NCBI RefSeq assembly: GCF_014207445.1
Contig: NZ_JACHEM010000003.1
Location: forward strand, 1-64,000
From: Streptomyces candidus
Lineage (GTDB): Bacteria; Actinomycetota; Actinomycetes; Streptomycetales; Streptomycetaceae
DNA: 64,000 bases
Direction: 5' to 3'
This document shows, piece after piece, positions 51,634-59,879 of the stretch (its first letter is position 1; the number at the start of each line of letters is the position of its first letter). The notes beneath the pieces are model-generated. The model searched no databases, was not told the DNA's origin, and was given only the letters and a program-made list of their open reading frames with translations. The translations under genes were made by a program, and so were the position numbers.

Positions 51634-52544
51634 GCGCCGACGCGGCCGACGCCGCCGCGCTGCCCCGGCATCCGGGCAAGGTGCGGGCGTTCCTCAACCT
51701 GGTCCTCATCGAGCACTCCGTCTTCGCGCTGCCCTTCGCGTACATCGCCGCGCTCACGGCGATGTTCCAGCTCGACAAGAACATCCACTGGGGCAAGCTG
51801 CTCCTGGTGACCGTCGCGATGGTGGGTCTGCGGACGTTCGCGATGGCGGCGAACCGGATCATCGACCGGGAGATCGACGCCCGTAACCCGCGTACCGCGA
51901 ACCGCGAGATCGTGACGGGCGCGGTCAGCGTCAAGGCGGCGTGGACGGGGGCCGGGATCGCGCTGGTCTTCTTCCTCGGCGCGGCGGCCCTGCTCAACCC
52001 GCTGTGCCTGATGCTGGCGCCGATCGCGATCGTGCCGATGGTGGTCTATCCGTACGGCAAGCGGTTCACGAACTTCCCGCACGCCATCCTCGGTCTGGCC
52101 CAGGCGATGGGCCCGGTCGGCGCGTGGATAGCGATCACGGGGGAGTGGTCCTGGGACGCGGTCGTCCTCGGCCTCGCCGTCGGCGTCTGGATCGGCGGCT
52201 TCGACCTGATCTTCGGCTCGCAGGACGTCCAGGCGGACCGGGCGCACGGCGTGAAGTCCGTCCCGGCCCGCTTCGGCATCCCGGCCGCGCTGCACGGAGC
52301 CCGCGCCTGCCATGTCGTCACGACGGCCCTGCTGGTCTGGTACGGGGTCCGTACGGACGCCGGGATCTTCTTCTGGGTGGGCATGCTGATCGTCGCCGCG
52401 GCCTTCGTGTACGAGCACACGATCGTCCGCCCGCACGACCTGTCCCGCCTGAACCGGGCCTTCTTCCAGGTCAACGGCTTCATCGGGATAGCCCTGTTCG
52501 GGTGTGCCCTGATCGACCTCCTGGTGCGCGGGCTGACCGTGTAG
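51630..52544 (+). CDS. mqnP: Menaquinone biosynthesis prenyltransferase MqnP (UbiA family)
   Basis: A 304-residue integral membrane prenyltransferase with about nine hydrophobic segments. The first Asp-rich motif is ANRIIDREIDARNPRTANR (NxxxDxxxD) near residue 77, and the second is FDLIFGSQDVQADRAHG (DxxxD type) near 193-209. It attaches the polyprenyl chain in the futalosine route. GTG 51630 overlaps the mqnL stop, so translation is coupled. It converges with the rhomboid gene. Confidence 0.93.
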   Translation: MSADAADAAALPRHPGKVRAFLNLVLIEHSVFALPFAYIAALTAMFQLDKNIHWGKLLLVTVAMVGLRTFAMAANRIIDREIDARNPRTANREIVTGAVSVKAAWTGAGIALVFFLGAAALLNPLCLMLAPIAIVPMVVYPYGKRFTNFPHAILGLAQAMGPVGAWIAITGEWSWDAVVLGLAVGVWIGGFDLIFGSQDVQADRAHGVKSVPARFGIPAALHGARACHVVTTALLVWYGVRTDAGIFFWVGMLIVAAAFVYEHTIVRPHDLSRLNRAFFQVNGFIGIALFGCALIDLLVRGLTV

Positions 52545-52638
52545 GCAGTGGGGACCTGTATCGGTCGCTTCGCCCTCCACACCGCGCAAGCTGCCCGCGG
52601 ACCCCGGCACGCCGGCCGGGTCCTGACCGGCCCGCGGT

Positions 52639-53238
52639 TCAGGCGGGCCCCCGCCCCCGCCTGAACCAGAACGCCGCCAGTACCCCGCCCACCAGCCCGA
52701 ACAGGTGGCCCTGCCAGCTCACCGCGGTGTTGGTCGGCAGGACGCCCCACAGGATCGAGCCGTAGACGGCGGCGACGACCACCCCGATCACGACGTCCCA
52801 CGGCCGCCGGTCGACGAAGCCGCGCACCACCAGGTAGCCGAACAACCCGAAGACGACTCCGGACGCACCGGCGGTGAGGGAGTTGTCGGGGGCGGTGAGC
52901 CAGACGCCGAGACCGCCCACCACCATGACGGTGAGGACGACCGCGGCGAGCCGGCGCAGCCCGCCCAGGGCGGCTATGAAGCCGAGGATCAGCAGCGGGG
53001 CGGTGTTGGACGCCACGTGGTCGAAGCCGTGGTGGAGGAAGGCCATGGGAAGCACGTCGCGCAGTTCGGGAAGCGTGCGCGGTGACAGGCCGAACGTGTG
53101 CAGCGCCCCGGTCGCGGCGTCCACCGCCTCCAGCACCCAGAGCAGCGCCACCCATGCCAGCATCACCCCGGCCGCGGCCTTCACCCGGGCACCCCGGTCC
53201 CGTCGCGGCTGCCCCGCCGTGTGCGGTGCGTACGTCAT
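52639..53238 (-). CDS. Rhomboid family intramembrane serine protease
   Basis: A 199-residue protein with about six transmembrane helices. The catalytic Ser is in TAGASGVVFGLFGYL (GASG, near ~116), with the catalytic His in SWQGHLFGLVGGVLAAFWF near 180, and HHGFDHVASNTAPLLILG containing the conserved HxxxN. Substrates are unknown. ATG 53238 is preferred over a GTG 12 bases upstream. It is divergent from the ubiX gene (175 bases between). Confidence 0.9.
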   Translation of the reverse strand: MTYAPHTAGQPRRDRGARVKAAAGVMLAWVALLWVLEAVDAATGALHTFGLSPRTLPELRDVLPMAFLHHGFDHVASNTAPLLILGFIAALGGLRRLAAVVLTVMVVGGLGVWLTAPDNSLTAGASGVVFGLFGYLVVRGFVDRRPWDVVIGVVVAAVYGSILWGVLPTNTAVSWQGHLFGLVGGVLAAFWFRRGRGPA

Positions 53239-53413
53239 GTCGTCCGCCACCCCCTGTCGTTCGCGTGGCGCGCGCCGGCGGTCCGGCAGCGTCCGTCCGG
53301 TGCCGTCCCTCGGGTGCCGTCCGGTCCTCCGGTCCGTCACGCGCTGTTGTCACCTGAGAACGTCCCGGCACCTTGCCGGGTTCCCGCGAACCGGCCCCCG
53401 ATAAGCTCCGGTC

Positions 53414-54109
53414 ATGACTGAGCCCGCCGTCGACCGAGCCACCGCGCGCAAGCGCACCCCCTGGATGGTGGGGGTCTCCGGCGCGTCCGGCACCCCGTAC
53501 GCCGCCGCCGTGCTGCGCGGGCTGCTCGACGCGGGGGAGGCCGTGGACCTGGTCGTCAGCCGGGCGTCGCGGCTGACCATCCTCGACGAGACGGGCATCG
53601 CGTACCGCGACAGCCACTGGCGCGAGGATCTCGCGGCCTGGCTGGCGCGCGGCGCGGACGGCAAGCCGGACACCTTCCAGGACCTGGACCTGTCCGACGT
53701 ACGGCACTGGAGCGCGGGCGATCTCGCCGCCGGTCCGTCGTCCGGTTCGTACGCCGTGAAGGGCATGCTCATCGTCCCGGCCTCGACGGCGAGCGTCGCC
53801 GGCGTCGCCCTGGGGCTCTCGAAGGACCTGCTGCAACGCGCCGCGAGCGTCACGCTCAAGGAGCGCCGGAAGCTGGTGATGGCGGTACGGGAGACCCCGC
53901 TCAGCGGGCAGACGCTCAAGCACCTGGTGACGCTCGACGAGGCGGGAGCCGTCGTGCTGCCCGCCTCGCCCGCCTTCTACGCCGGCGCGACGCACATCCA
54001 GGACCTGGTGGACTTCGTCGCGGGGCGGGTGCTGGACGCGGCGGGCGTGCGGCACGACCTGTACCGCCGGTGGAAGGGGGAGCTCGGGGGAGGCTCCCGT
54101 AACCGGTAG
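53414..54109 (+). CDS. ubiX: UbiX family flavin prenyltransferase (menaquinone cluster)
   Basis: A 231-residue flavoprotein that prenylates FMN to make the UbiD cofactor. The FMN-binding loop is VGVSGASGTPYAAAVLRGL near residue 19-37, with KGMLIVPASTASVAGVALGL (the conserved S/T-rich phosphate site) and RKLVMAVRETPLS near 158. It logically supplies MqnL, encoded 1.8 kb upstream. S. coelicolor annotation calls the equivalent MqnM or UbiX. ATG 53414 is used. Confidence 0.92.
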   Translation: MTEPAVDRATARKRTPWMVGVSGASGTPYAAAVLRGLLDAGEAVDLVVSRASRLTILDETGIAYRDSHWREDLAAWLARGADGKPDTFQDLDLSDVRHWSAGDLAAGPSSGSYAVKGMLIVPASTASVAGVALGLSKDLLQRAASVTLKERRKLVMAVRETPLSGQTLKHLVTLDEAGAVVLPASPAFYAGATHIQDLVDFVAGRVLDAAGVRHDLYRRWKGELGGGSRNR

Positions 54110-54227
54110 CCGATGGCCGTCGTCACACCCCCGTGTGGCCTTGGATATTTACAGGGGAAGCGCCCCTGTGCCTTAGTTTCTCTACACAAGCTCGCGGTAT
54201 CGCTGAACAATGGAAGGCTTCAGGTAT

Positions 54228-54683
54228 ATGGACGCCGTGGACAGGCAGCTCATCCAGGCTCTTCGGGAGAACGGCAGGGCCTCGTACGCCGAACTCGGGC
54301 GCCTCGTGGGCCTCTCCGGCCCCAGCGTCACCGACCGCATCAACCGCCTCGAAGCGGCGGGCGTCATCACCGGCTACCGCGCCACCGTCGACGCGAAGTC
54401 GCTCGGCCTCGGCGTCACCGCGCTCATCGGCATCTCGCTCTCGGACGCAGCCGACCACGAGGACGTGGCCCGCCGGCTGAAGGACCTGGAGGAGATCGAG
54501 GACCTCTGGTTCATCGCGGGCGACGACTCGTACATGCTCAAGATCCGCGCCGGCGACGTCGACGGGCTGGAGCGCACCATCCGCCGCCTGTCCGGCACCA
54601 AGGGCGTCTCACGCACCCGTACCACCATCGTCCTCTCCACCAAGTGGGAGAACCGGGTCGGAGAACTGCCCGAAGAGGCGTAG
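54228..54683 (+). CDS. Lrp/AsnC family transcriptional regulator
   Basis: A 151-residue protein. The N-terminal helix-turn-helix comprises LIQALRENGRASYAELGRL and SGPSVTDRINRLEAAG (residues ~8-50). The C-terminal RAM ligand domain starts with ALIGISLSDAADHEDVARRL and includes VSRTRTTIVLSTKWENRVG. ATG 54228 (MDAVDR) is taken as the start; ATG 54210 adds six residues. It sits between the ubiX and mqnE genes, so it may respond to an amino acid or aromatic ligand and control the cluster, but this is inference. Confidence 0.9.
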   Translation: MDAVDRQLIQALRENGRASYAELGRLVGLSGPSVTDRINRLEAAGVITGYRATVDAKSLGLGVTALIGISLSDAADHEDVARRLKDLEEIEDLWFIAGDDSYMLKIRAGDVDGLERTIRRLSGTKGVSRTRTTIVLSTKWENRVGELPEEA

Positions 54684-54735
54684 GCGTACGGTTGGGTGAG
54701 CTTGATTTACGGACACACATAGGAGGCGGCCGGGT

Positions 54736-55899
54736 ATGGACGCGGGACTCAAGCGCGAGCTGGAGGAGAAGGTCCGGGCCGGGGAGCGGCTGACCCGCGA
54801 GGACGGGATCGCCCTCTACGAGTCGGACGACCTCGCCTGGCTGGGCGGCCTCGCCCACGAGGTGCGCACCCGCAAGAACGGTGACGTCGTCCACTTCAAC
54901 GTCAACCGCCACCTCAACATGACCAACGTGTGCACCGCGTCCTGCGCGTACTGCTCGTTCCAGCGCAAGCCGGGCGAGAAGGACGCGTACACGATGCGCA
55001 TCGAGGAGGCCGTCCGCCTGGCCAAGGCGATGGAGAACGAGAACCTCACCGAACTCCACATCGTCAACGGCCTGCACCCGACGCTCCCGTGGCGCTACTA
55101 CCCGCGCTCCCTCTCCGCCCTGAAGGAAGCCCTCCCGCAGGTCTCCCTCAAGGCGTTCACGGCCACCGAGATCCACCACTTCGAGACGATCTCCGGCCTC
55201 ACCGCCTCCGAGATCCTCGACGAGCTGATCGAGGCGGGCCTGGAGTCCCTCACCGGCGGCGGCGCCGAGATCTTCGACTGGGAGGTGAGGCAGCACATCG
55301 TCGACCACAACACCCACTGGGAGGACTGGTCGCGCATCCACCGCCTCGCCCACGAGAAGGGCCTCAAGACCCCGGCCACGATGCTGTACGGCCACATCGA
55401 GGAGCCCCGCCACCGCGTCGACCACGTGCTGCGGCTGCGCGAGATGCAGGACGAGACCGGCGGCTTCCAGGTCTTCATCCCGCTGCGCTACCAGCACGAC
55501 TTCGTCGACATGAAGGACGGCAAGGTCCGCAACAAGCTCCAGGCCCGCACCACCATGGCCACCGGAGCCGAGGCCCTGAAGACCTTCGCCGTCTCCCGCC
55601 TCCTGTTCGACAACGTCCCGCACGTCAAGGTCTTCTGGGTGATGCACGGCGTGCAGACCGCCCAGCTCGCCCTCCAGCACGGCGCGGACGACATGGACGG
55701 CTCGGTCGTCGAGTACAAGATCACGCACGACGCGGACGACTACGGCACCCCGAACAAGCTCGGCCGCGACGACCTCCTGGAACTGATCCGCGACGCCGGT
55801 TTCCGCCCCGTCGAGCGCAACACGCGCTACGAGATCATCAAGGAGTACGAAGGCCCGGACGCCGCCCGCCGCGAGACCCCGCAGGCGATGCGCGTCTGA
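54736..55899 (+). CDS. mqnE: Aminofutalosine synthase MqnE
   Basis: A 387-residue radical SAM enzyme that joins 3-enolpyruvylbenzoate and SAM-derived adenosine to aminofutalosine. The 4Fe-4S motif CTASCAYC (Cys66, Cys70, Cys73) is the family CxxxCxxC. Further blocks are LHIVNGLHPTLPW, ATEIHHFETISGLTASE and MLYGHIEEPRHRVDHVLRLR. AGGAGG at 54721-54726 precedes the ATG. A strong hairpin follows the gene. With MqnL and MqnP this shows the futalosine route; MqnA, MqnB or MqnC are not in this window. Confidence 0.95.
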   Translation: MDAGLKRELEEKVRAGERLTREDGIALYESDDLAWLGGLAHEVRTRKNGDVVHFNVNRHLNMTNVCTASCAYCSFQRKPGEKDAYTMRIEEAVRLAKAMENENLTELHIVNGLHPTLPWRYYPRSLSALKEALPQVSLKAFTATEIHHFETISGLTASEILDELIEAGLESLTGGGAEIFDWEVRQHIVDHNTHWEDWSRIHRLAHEKGLKTPATMLYGHIEEPRHRVDHVLRLREMQDETGGFQVFIPLRYQHDFVDMKDGKVRNKLQARTTMATGAEALKTFAVSRLLFDNVPHVKVFWVMHGVQTAQLALQHGADDMDGSVVEYKITHDADDYGTPNKLGRDDLLELIRDAGFRPVERNTRYEIIKEYEGPDAARRETPQAMRV

Positions 55900-55949
55900 C
55901 CCCCACCTCGCGTACGCGCGAGAGCCCCGGCCGTCGTCCGTACGCACGA

Positions 55950-55988
55950 GAGCCCCGGCCCGGAGGAGCACCCTCCGGGCCGGGGCTC
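55950..55988 (+). terminator. Terminator after mqnE
   Basis: GAGCCCCGGCCCGGAGG (55950-55966) and CCTCCGGGCCGGGGCTC (55972-55988) form a perfect 17-bp stem with a 5-nt loop. A repeat of GAGAGCCCCGGCC occurs just upstream (55920-55932). No long T tract follows. It lies 27 bases before the next start. Confidence 0.82.
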
Positions 55989-56014
55989 CTCGCGTTCCGG
56001 CTAGCGTGCCGCCC

Positions 56015-56548
56015 ATGGACAACGCACCACTCCGCTTCGTTCTCGACCCGCCCGTGGACGCCGCCCTCCGGGACGGTCTGATCGCCCTCTGGGCGGACGT
56101 CACCGACGCGGGCGGCGCCGTCGGGTTCGTCCCGCCGGCCGATCCCGAGCAGATACGGACCGAGCTGGTCCACCACTTCGTCGCCATGGCCGAGGGCCGC
56201 ACCCGGCTGCTCGTCGGGTACGACGAGGACGGCGCCGTCGCCGCCACCGCGTACCTCACCCGCAACACCCACCGGCTGATGACCCACTGGCTCTGGCTCT
56301 ACACCGTGATGGTCCACCCCAGGCACCAGGGCAAGGGGCACGGCCGCGCCCTGCTGTCGGCCGCCGCCGACGCCGCCCGCACGATGCCCGGCATCGAGGC
56401 GATCCGGCTGACCTGCCGGGGCGGCATCGGCGCGGACACCTTCTACGCGACCTGCGGCTACAAGGAGGTCGGTCGCGTACCGGGCGCGATCCGGGTCGCC
56501 CCGGGCGACGACCGGGACGACGTGATCATGCTCCTGTCGCTCACCTGA
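56015..56548 (+). CDS. GNAT family N-acetyltransferase
   Basis: A 177-residue acetyltransferase. The acetyl-CoA motif is WLYTVMVHPRHQGKGHGRAL (HPxxQGKGxGxxL) near residues 96-116, and the beta-5 region is FYATCGYKEVGRVPGAIRV near 150. It is a canonical GNAT fold; the acceptor is unknown. ATG 56015 lies 27 bases beyond the mqnE terminator hairpin, so it probably has its own weak promoter or relies on readthrough. Confidence 0.9.
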   Translation: MDNAPLRFVLDPPVDAALRDGLIALWADVTDAGGAVGFVPPADPEQIRTELVHHFVAMAEGRTRLLVGYDEDGAVAATAYLTRNTHRLMTHWLWLYTVMVHPRHQGKGHGRALLSAAADAARTMPGIEAIRLTCRGGIGADTFYATCGYKEVGRVPGAIRVAPGDDRDDVIMLLSLT

Positions 56549-56677
56549 GACACCGCCGCCCCACGTCGGCACCCCGCGGGGAGCGGCCCGGAACCGCAGG
56601 GGCCCGGCAGGTGCGCCGGGTCCCTGTGCTGTACTGGGTGGAGCCCGTTTGGCCGCTGCTGAGAAGAAGGTCCCGCC

Positions 56678-56980
56678 GTGAGCACCCATGACGTGAGCAC
56701 CAAGCACGCGACGATCCGCTACACCGCGATGCGCCTGGGCGTCTTCGCCGCCTGCTTCGGCGCGATCTGGATTCTGGTCAGCCTGCGCGTCCTGCCCTCC
56801 GGCCTCGGCGGCGTCTCGAACGTGATGTGGGTGATGCTGCTCGCGATCGTCGTCTCCGCGCCGCTCAGTTTCGTCCTGCTCCGCAAGCAGCGCGACGCGA
56901 TGTCCGTGCGCATCGTGGAGAAGGTCGACGAGACCAAGGCCCGCATGGAGGCCAACCGCCGGCAGGAGGACCTCGCGTAA
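56678..56980 (+). CDS. DUF4229 domain membrane protein
   Basis: A 100-residue protein with two transmembrane helices (LGVFAACFGAIWILVSLRVL and WVMLLAIVVSAPLSFVLL) and a charged, helical cytosolic tail (KVDETKARMEANRRQEDLA). This is the DUF4229 pattern found near menaquinone and heme genes in streptomycetes, function unknown. GTG 56678 has GAAGAAGG upstream. A terminator hairpin follows at 57008. Confidence 0.85.
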   Translation: MSTHDVSTKHATIRYTAMRLGVFAACFGAIWILVSLRVLPSGLGGVSNVMWVMLLAIVVSAPLSFVLLRKQRDAMSVRIVEKVDETKARMEANRRQEDLA

Positions 56981-57007
56981 GCGGTCCGTAAGCTGCGTCA
57001 CACGCCT

Positions 57008-57060
57008 CGGCGCCCCGGGAACGAGCCACTGGCTCAACTCCCGGGGCGCCGCCCGTTTTT
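57008..57060 (+). terminator. Terminator after the DUF4229 gene
   Basis: CGGCGCCCCGGGA (57008-57020) pairs with TCCCGGGGCGCCG (57039-57051), with an inner GAGCC/GGCTC stem, and TTTTT follows at 57056-57060. This is a textbook intrinsic terminator that isolates the following leader-peptide transcript. Confidence 0.9.
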
Positions 57061-57107
57061 CACCGCACCTGCGCCACATCCGACCACTTTCCCCCCAAAG
57101 AAGACCT

Positions 57108-57137
57108 TTGATGTTCTCAAAGTGCGAGTGTTAACGT
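57108..57137 (+). promoter_or_regulatory. Candidate promoter for the leader peptide transcript
   Basis: TTGATG (57108-57113) and TAACGT (57132-57137) are spaced 18 bp. The predicted start of transcription about 7 bases downstream coincides with the ATG at 57145, which also has no Shine-Dalgarno. A leaderless transcript is therefore likely. Confidence 0.5.
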
Positions 57138-57144
57138 GTTCCGC

Positions 57145-57252
57145 ATGACGACATCCGCCGCGCCCCGCAACCTCAAGAGCGTTCCGCTCGTGGCGCGCCT
57201 GCATGTCGATCTCTGCCGCCGGGTCTCGGCCGCCTGTCGCCGCTCCGCCTGA
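57145..57252 (+). CDS. Cysteine-type leader peptide (35 aa)
   Basis: A 35-residue frame ending LVARLHVDLCRRVSAACRRS. This LVxRxHVDLCR...CR signature is the streptomycete 'putative leader peptide' that precedes sulfur and cysteine genes, with two Cys codons (24 and 31). It has no ribosome site and probably starts at the first transcribed base. The stop at 57250-57252 is followed after 6 bases by a small hairpin (57259-57281) and then a CTTTTCT tract. Ribosome stalling at Cys codons when cysteine is scarce would relieve attenuation of the downstream symporter; this is inference. Confidence 0.8.
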   Translation: MTTSAAPRNLKSVPLVARLHVDLCRRVSAACRRSA

Positions 57253-57258
57253 AGACTC

Positions 57259-57281
57259 GAACTCTCGAATTCTCGAAGTTC
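57259..57281 (+). promoter_or_regulatory. Candidate attenuator hairpin
   Basis: GAACT-C-TCGA-ATTC-TCGA-AGTTC folds into a 9-bp stem with one bulged C and a 4-nt loop, 6 bases beyond the leader stop. A pyrimidine tract CTTTTCTCCCCCC follows within 10 bases. This arrangement suits attenuation or control of ribosome access, but the hairpin is modest. Confidence 0.5.
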
Positions 57282-57344
57282 AGCGCGACCTTTTCTCCCC
57301 CCTCCCCCTGCTGTCCCCGCAGCTTCCTTCACCGGAGTGTGTCC

Positions 57345-58718
57345 GTGTCCGCGTCCCCCGCGCAGCAGGCCGACCAGGCTGAGCAGCCTGCGAAGCCCAA
57401 GAAGAAGAACCCCATATCCAGGATCCCGTTCGGAGTCCAGGTCCTGCTGGGCCTGGCCCTCGGCGTCCTGCTCGGCTGGCTGGCCCGGCAGTACGACATC
57501 GCCTCGCTCAGCACGACCCTGGACACCATCGGCAAGACCTTCGTCGGCCTGCTGAAGCTGGCAGTCGCCCCGCTGGTCTTCTTCGCGATCCTGGTATCGA
57601 TCACCAACCTCCGCCAGGTCAACAACGCAGCCCGACTGGCGAGCCGCACGCTCCTCTGGTTCATGATCACGTCGCTGATCGCGGTGGCCATCGGCCTGGT
57701 GATCGGTCTGGTCACGAACCCGGGCGCGGGCACCGGCCTCACCAAGGCGGACGGCAAGAAGCCCGAGGACGCGGGCTCCTGGATCGACTTCCTCACCGGG
57801 ATCATCCCGACGGACATCATCACGCCGTTCCAGGACCTGGAAGTCCTCCAGATCGTCTTCATGGCAGTGGTGGCAGGCGTCGCGGCCCTCGCTCTCGGCG
57901 AGAAGGCCAAGCCGATCCTCACCCTCTCCACCTCGGTCCTGGAGCTTCTCCAGAAGGCCCTGTGGTGGGTCATCCTGCTGGCCCCGCTCGGCACCGTCGG
58001 CCTCATCGGCAAGGCGGTCTCGCAGTACGGCTGGGACCTGCTCGGCCCGTACGCGACCTTCACCGCGGACATCTACATCGGTTGCGCCCTCGTCCTCTTC
58101 GGCGTCTACCCGCTGCTCCTGGCCACGGTCGCCAAGGTCAGCCCGCTGCAGTTCTTCAAGGGCGCCTGGCCGGCCATCCAGCTGGCCTTCGTCTCCCGCT
58201 CCTCGGTCGGCACCATGCCGGTCACCCAGCGGGTCACCGAGCGCCTGGGTGTTCCGAAGGAGTACGCCTCCTTCGCCGTCCCGTTCGGCGCGACCACCAA
58301 GATGGACGGCTGCGCCGCGATCTACCCGGCGTTGGCCGCGATCTTCATCGCGCAGATCTTCGACGTGCAGCTGGGCATCAAGGAGTACCTGCTCATCGTC
58401 TTCGTCTCGGTCATCGGCTCCGCGGCCACCGCGGGCCTCACCGGCGCGACGGTCATGCTGACCCTGACCCTCTCCACTCTGGGCCTGCCGCTGGAGGGCG
58501 TCGGTCTCCTAATGGCGATCGACCCGATCCTCGACATGATGCGCACGGCGACGAACGTCGCAGGCCAGGCAGCCGTCCCGGTGATCGTCGCGGCCCGCGA
58601 GAAGATCCTCGACCACGACATGTTCAACTCGGCGTCGGCGTCCCCGGTCGACGACTACGAGCCCGCCGAGCTGCAAAAGTCCGAGAAGTCCGAGGAGCGC
58701 GTGCCGGTCACCGCATGA
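57345..58718 (+). CDS. DAACS-family symporter (GltP/TcyP type), candidate cystine importer
   Basis: A 457-residue dicarboxylate/amino acid:cation symporter with 8-10 hydrophobic segments. Family signatures are FVGLLKLAVAPLVFFAILVS in the first half, the re-entrant serine-rich loop AFVSRSSVGTMPVTQRV, the metal/substrate segment GATTKMDGCAAIYPALAAIF (modified NMDG), and GLPLEGVGLLMAIDPILDMM. GTG 57345 follows GGAG by 7 bases; GTG 57339 is too close to it. The family includes TcyP cystine importers, and the Cys leader peptide directly upstream points to L-cystine as substrate (inference). Confidence 0.85.
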   Translation: MSASPAQQADQAEQPAKPKKKNPISRIPFGVQVLLGLALGVLLGWLARQYDIASLSTTLDTIGKTFVGLLKLAVAPLVFFAILVSITNLRQVNNAARLASRTLLWFMITSLIAVAIGLVIGLVTNPGAGTGLTKADGKKPEDAGSWIDFLTGIIPTDIITPFQDLEVLQIVFMAVVAGVAALALGEKAKPILTLSTSVLELLQKALWWVILLAPLGTVGLIGKAVSQYGWDLLGPYATFTADIYIGCALVLFGVYPLLLATVAKVSPLQFFKGAWPAIQLAFVSRSSVGTMPVTQRVTERLGVPKEYASFAVPFGATTKMDGCAAIYPALAAIFIAQIFDVQLGIKEYLLIVFVSVIGSAATAGLTGATVMLTLTLSTLGLPLEGVGLLMAIDPILDMMRTATNVAGQAAVPVIVAAREKILDHDMFNSASASPVDDYEPAELQKSEKSEERVPVTA

Positions 58719-58760
58719 CCGGCCCGACGATCATCCGGCAGCACTGAGAGAAGTACTGGG

Positions 58761-58799
58761 CGAAAGCCCCCCACCGCACGCCGGTGGGGGGCTTTCGCC
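58761..58799 (+). terminator. Terminator after the symporter
   Basis: CGAAAGCCCCCCACCG (58761-58776) pairs perfectly with CGGTGGGGGGCTTTCG (58782-58797) over a 5-nt loop. The outer GAAAG/CTTTC gives A and T tracts on both sides, so it can act in both directions. Confidence 0.88.
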
Positions 58800-58840
58800 T
58801 GTCCTCGGGGTGCGCGGGAGGCACCGCACAAGCTGGTCCG

Positions 58841-58857
58841 GTACGGAAATTCCGTAC
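58841..58857. promoter_or_regulatory. 17-bp palindrome, operator-like
   Basis: GTACGGAAATTCCGTAC has 8-bp perfect arms around one central base. It stands in the 424-bp gap between the symporter terminator and the TetR gene. It resembles a TetR-type operator but no binding is shown. The rest of the gap holds GC-rich sequence without a gene I can support. Confidence 0.5.
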
Positions 58858-59142
58858 GACCTCCGCACCGTCCGGGCATGTGGGGTGGTCACTCGTGCCG
58901 ATCCCGGCGAGCGAAGCCAGGGGCCCTCACCCGACCAGCGCTTTCTGGCCGATAGGTGCATACGGCGCACCTCGCGCCCCGCTCGGGGTTTTCGGGCACG
59001 GATGTGGTCCGGACCCACCCTGCCGTCCCAGTGGGGCCCGTACCCTTGCCGGTGACCACGTGGGCGGTTGGGGCAGGGGGGACAAGTGGGGCAGACGGAA
59101 CGGTTGGGGCGAGGACCGGGAGGCGGCGGCAAGGTTCGACGG

Positions 59143-59762
59143 ATGCCGCGGGCGGCGCGGGAGCAGCAGATGCTGGACGCGGCCGTGCAGAGTTTCGCCA
59201 GGCTCGGATACCGGGCCGCTTCGATGGACCAGATCGCGGAGCTGGCCGGGGTGTCGAAACCGCTCGTCTATCTGTACCTGAACTCCAAGGACGAACTCTT
59301 CACGGCGTGCATTCGGCGTGAGGCGGGCGCACTGGTGGCGGCCGTGCGGGCGGGCATCGAGCCGGGGCTGCCCGCGGACCGGCAGTTGTGGGACGGGCTG
59401 ACCGCCTTCTTCACGCACACCGCCGAGAATCCGGACGGCTGGGCCGTGCTGCACCGCCGGGCCCGCACGCACGGGGAGCCCTTCGCCACCGAGGTCACCG
59501 CGATGCGTGAGGACATGGCGGCGTTCGTGACGCACCTGACGACGCGGCCCGCGAGGCACGCCGCGATCCCCTCCTGCCCGACGCGGAGGTGACGGGCCTG
59601 GCGCAGGCGCTGGTGGGCGCGGCCGAATCCCTCGCCGACTGGGCGAACGCGACGCCAGGAGTCACCGCGCGGGTAGCCGCGTCGACGCTGATGAACTTCG
59701 CCTGGGCGGGCCTGCAAAACCTCCTCCGCGACAACCCCTGGACGCCACCCCCACCCCCATAA
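59143..59762 (+). pseudogene. TetR family regulator, frameshifted
   Basis: The N-terminal 133 residues (from MPRAAREQQMLDAAVQSFAR) are a normal TetR DNA-binding domain with RAASMDQIAELAGVSKPLVY and YLNSKDELF. Near 59541 the frame changes by -1. The original frame ends in nonsense (RPARHAAIPSCPTRR) at 59592, while the other frame continues as AREARRDPLLPDAEVTGLAQ, then VAASTLMNFAWAGLQNLLRD, to a stop at 59760-59762. This reads as one lost base in an otherwise intact ~205-residue TetR protein, or a sequencing error. AAGG lies 8 bases before ATG 59143. Confidence 0.75.
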
Positions 59763-59879
59763 CCGCCCGGGGAACGCCGAGTCCGTTCCTGCCGGCCCCC
59801 ACGCACGGCGGCGCCGCACGCCGTAGCCCCCTCGCACGGCGGTGCCGCCCCACGTAGCGCCCGAGTTCCGCCGTTCGCC

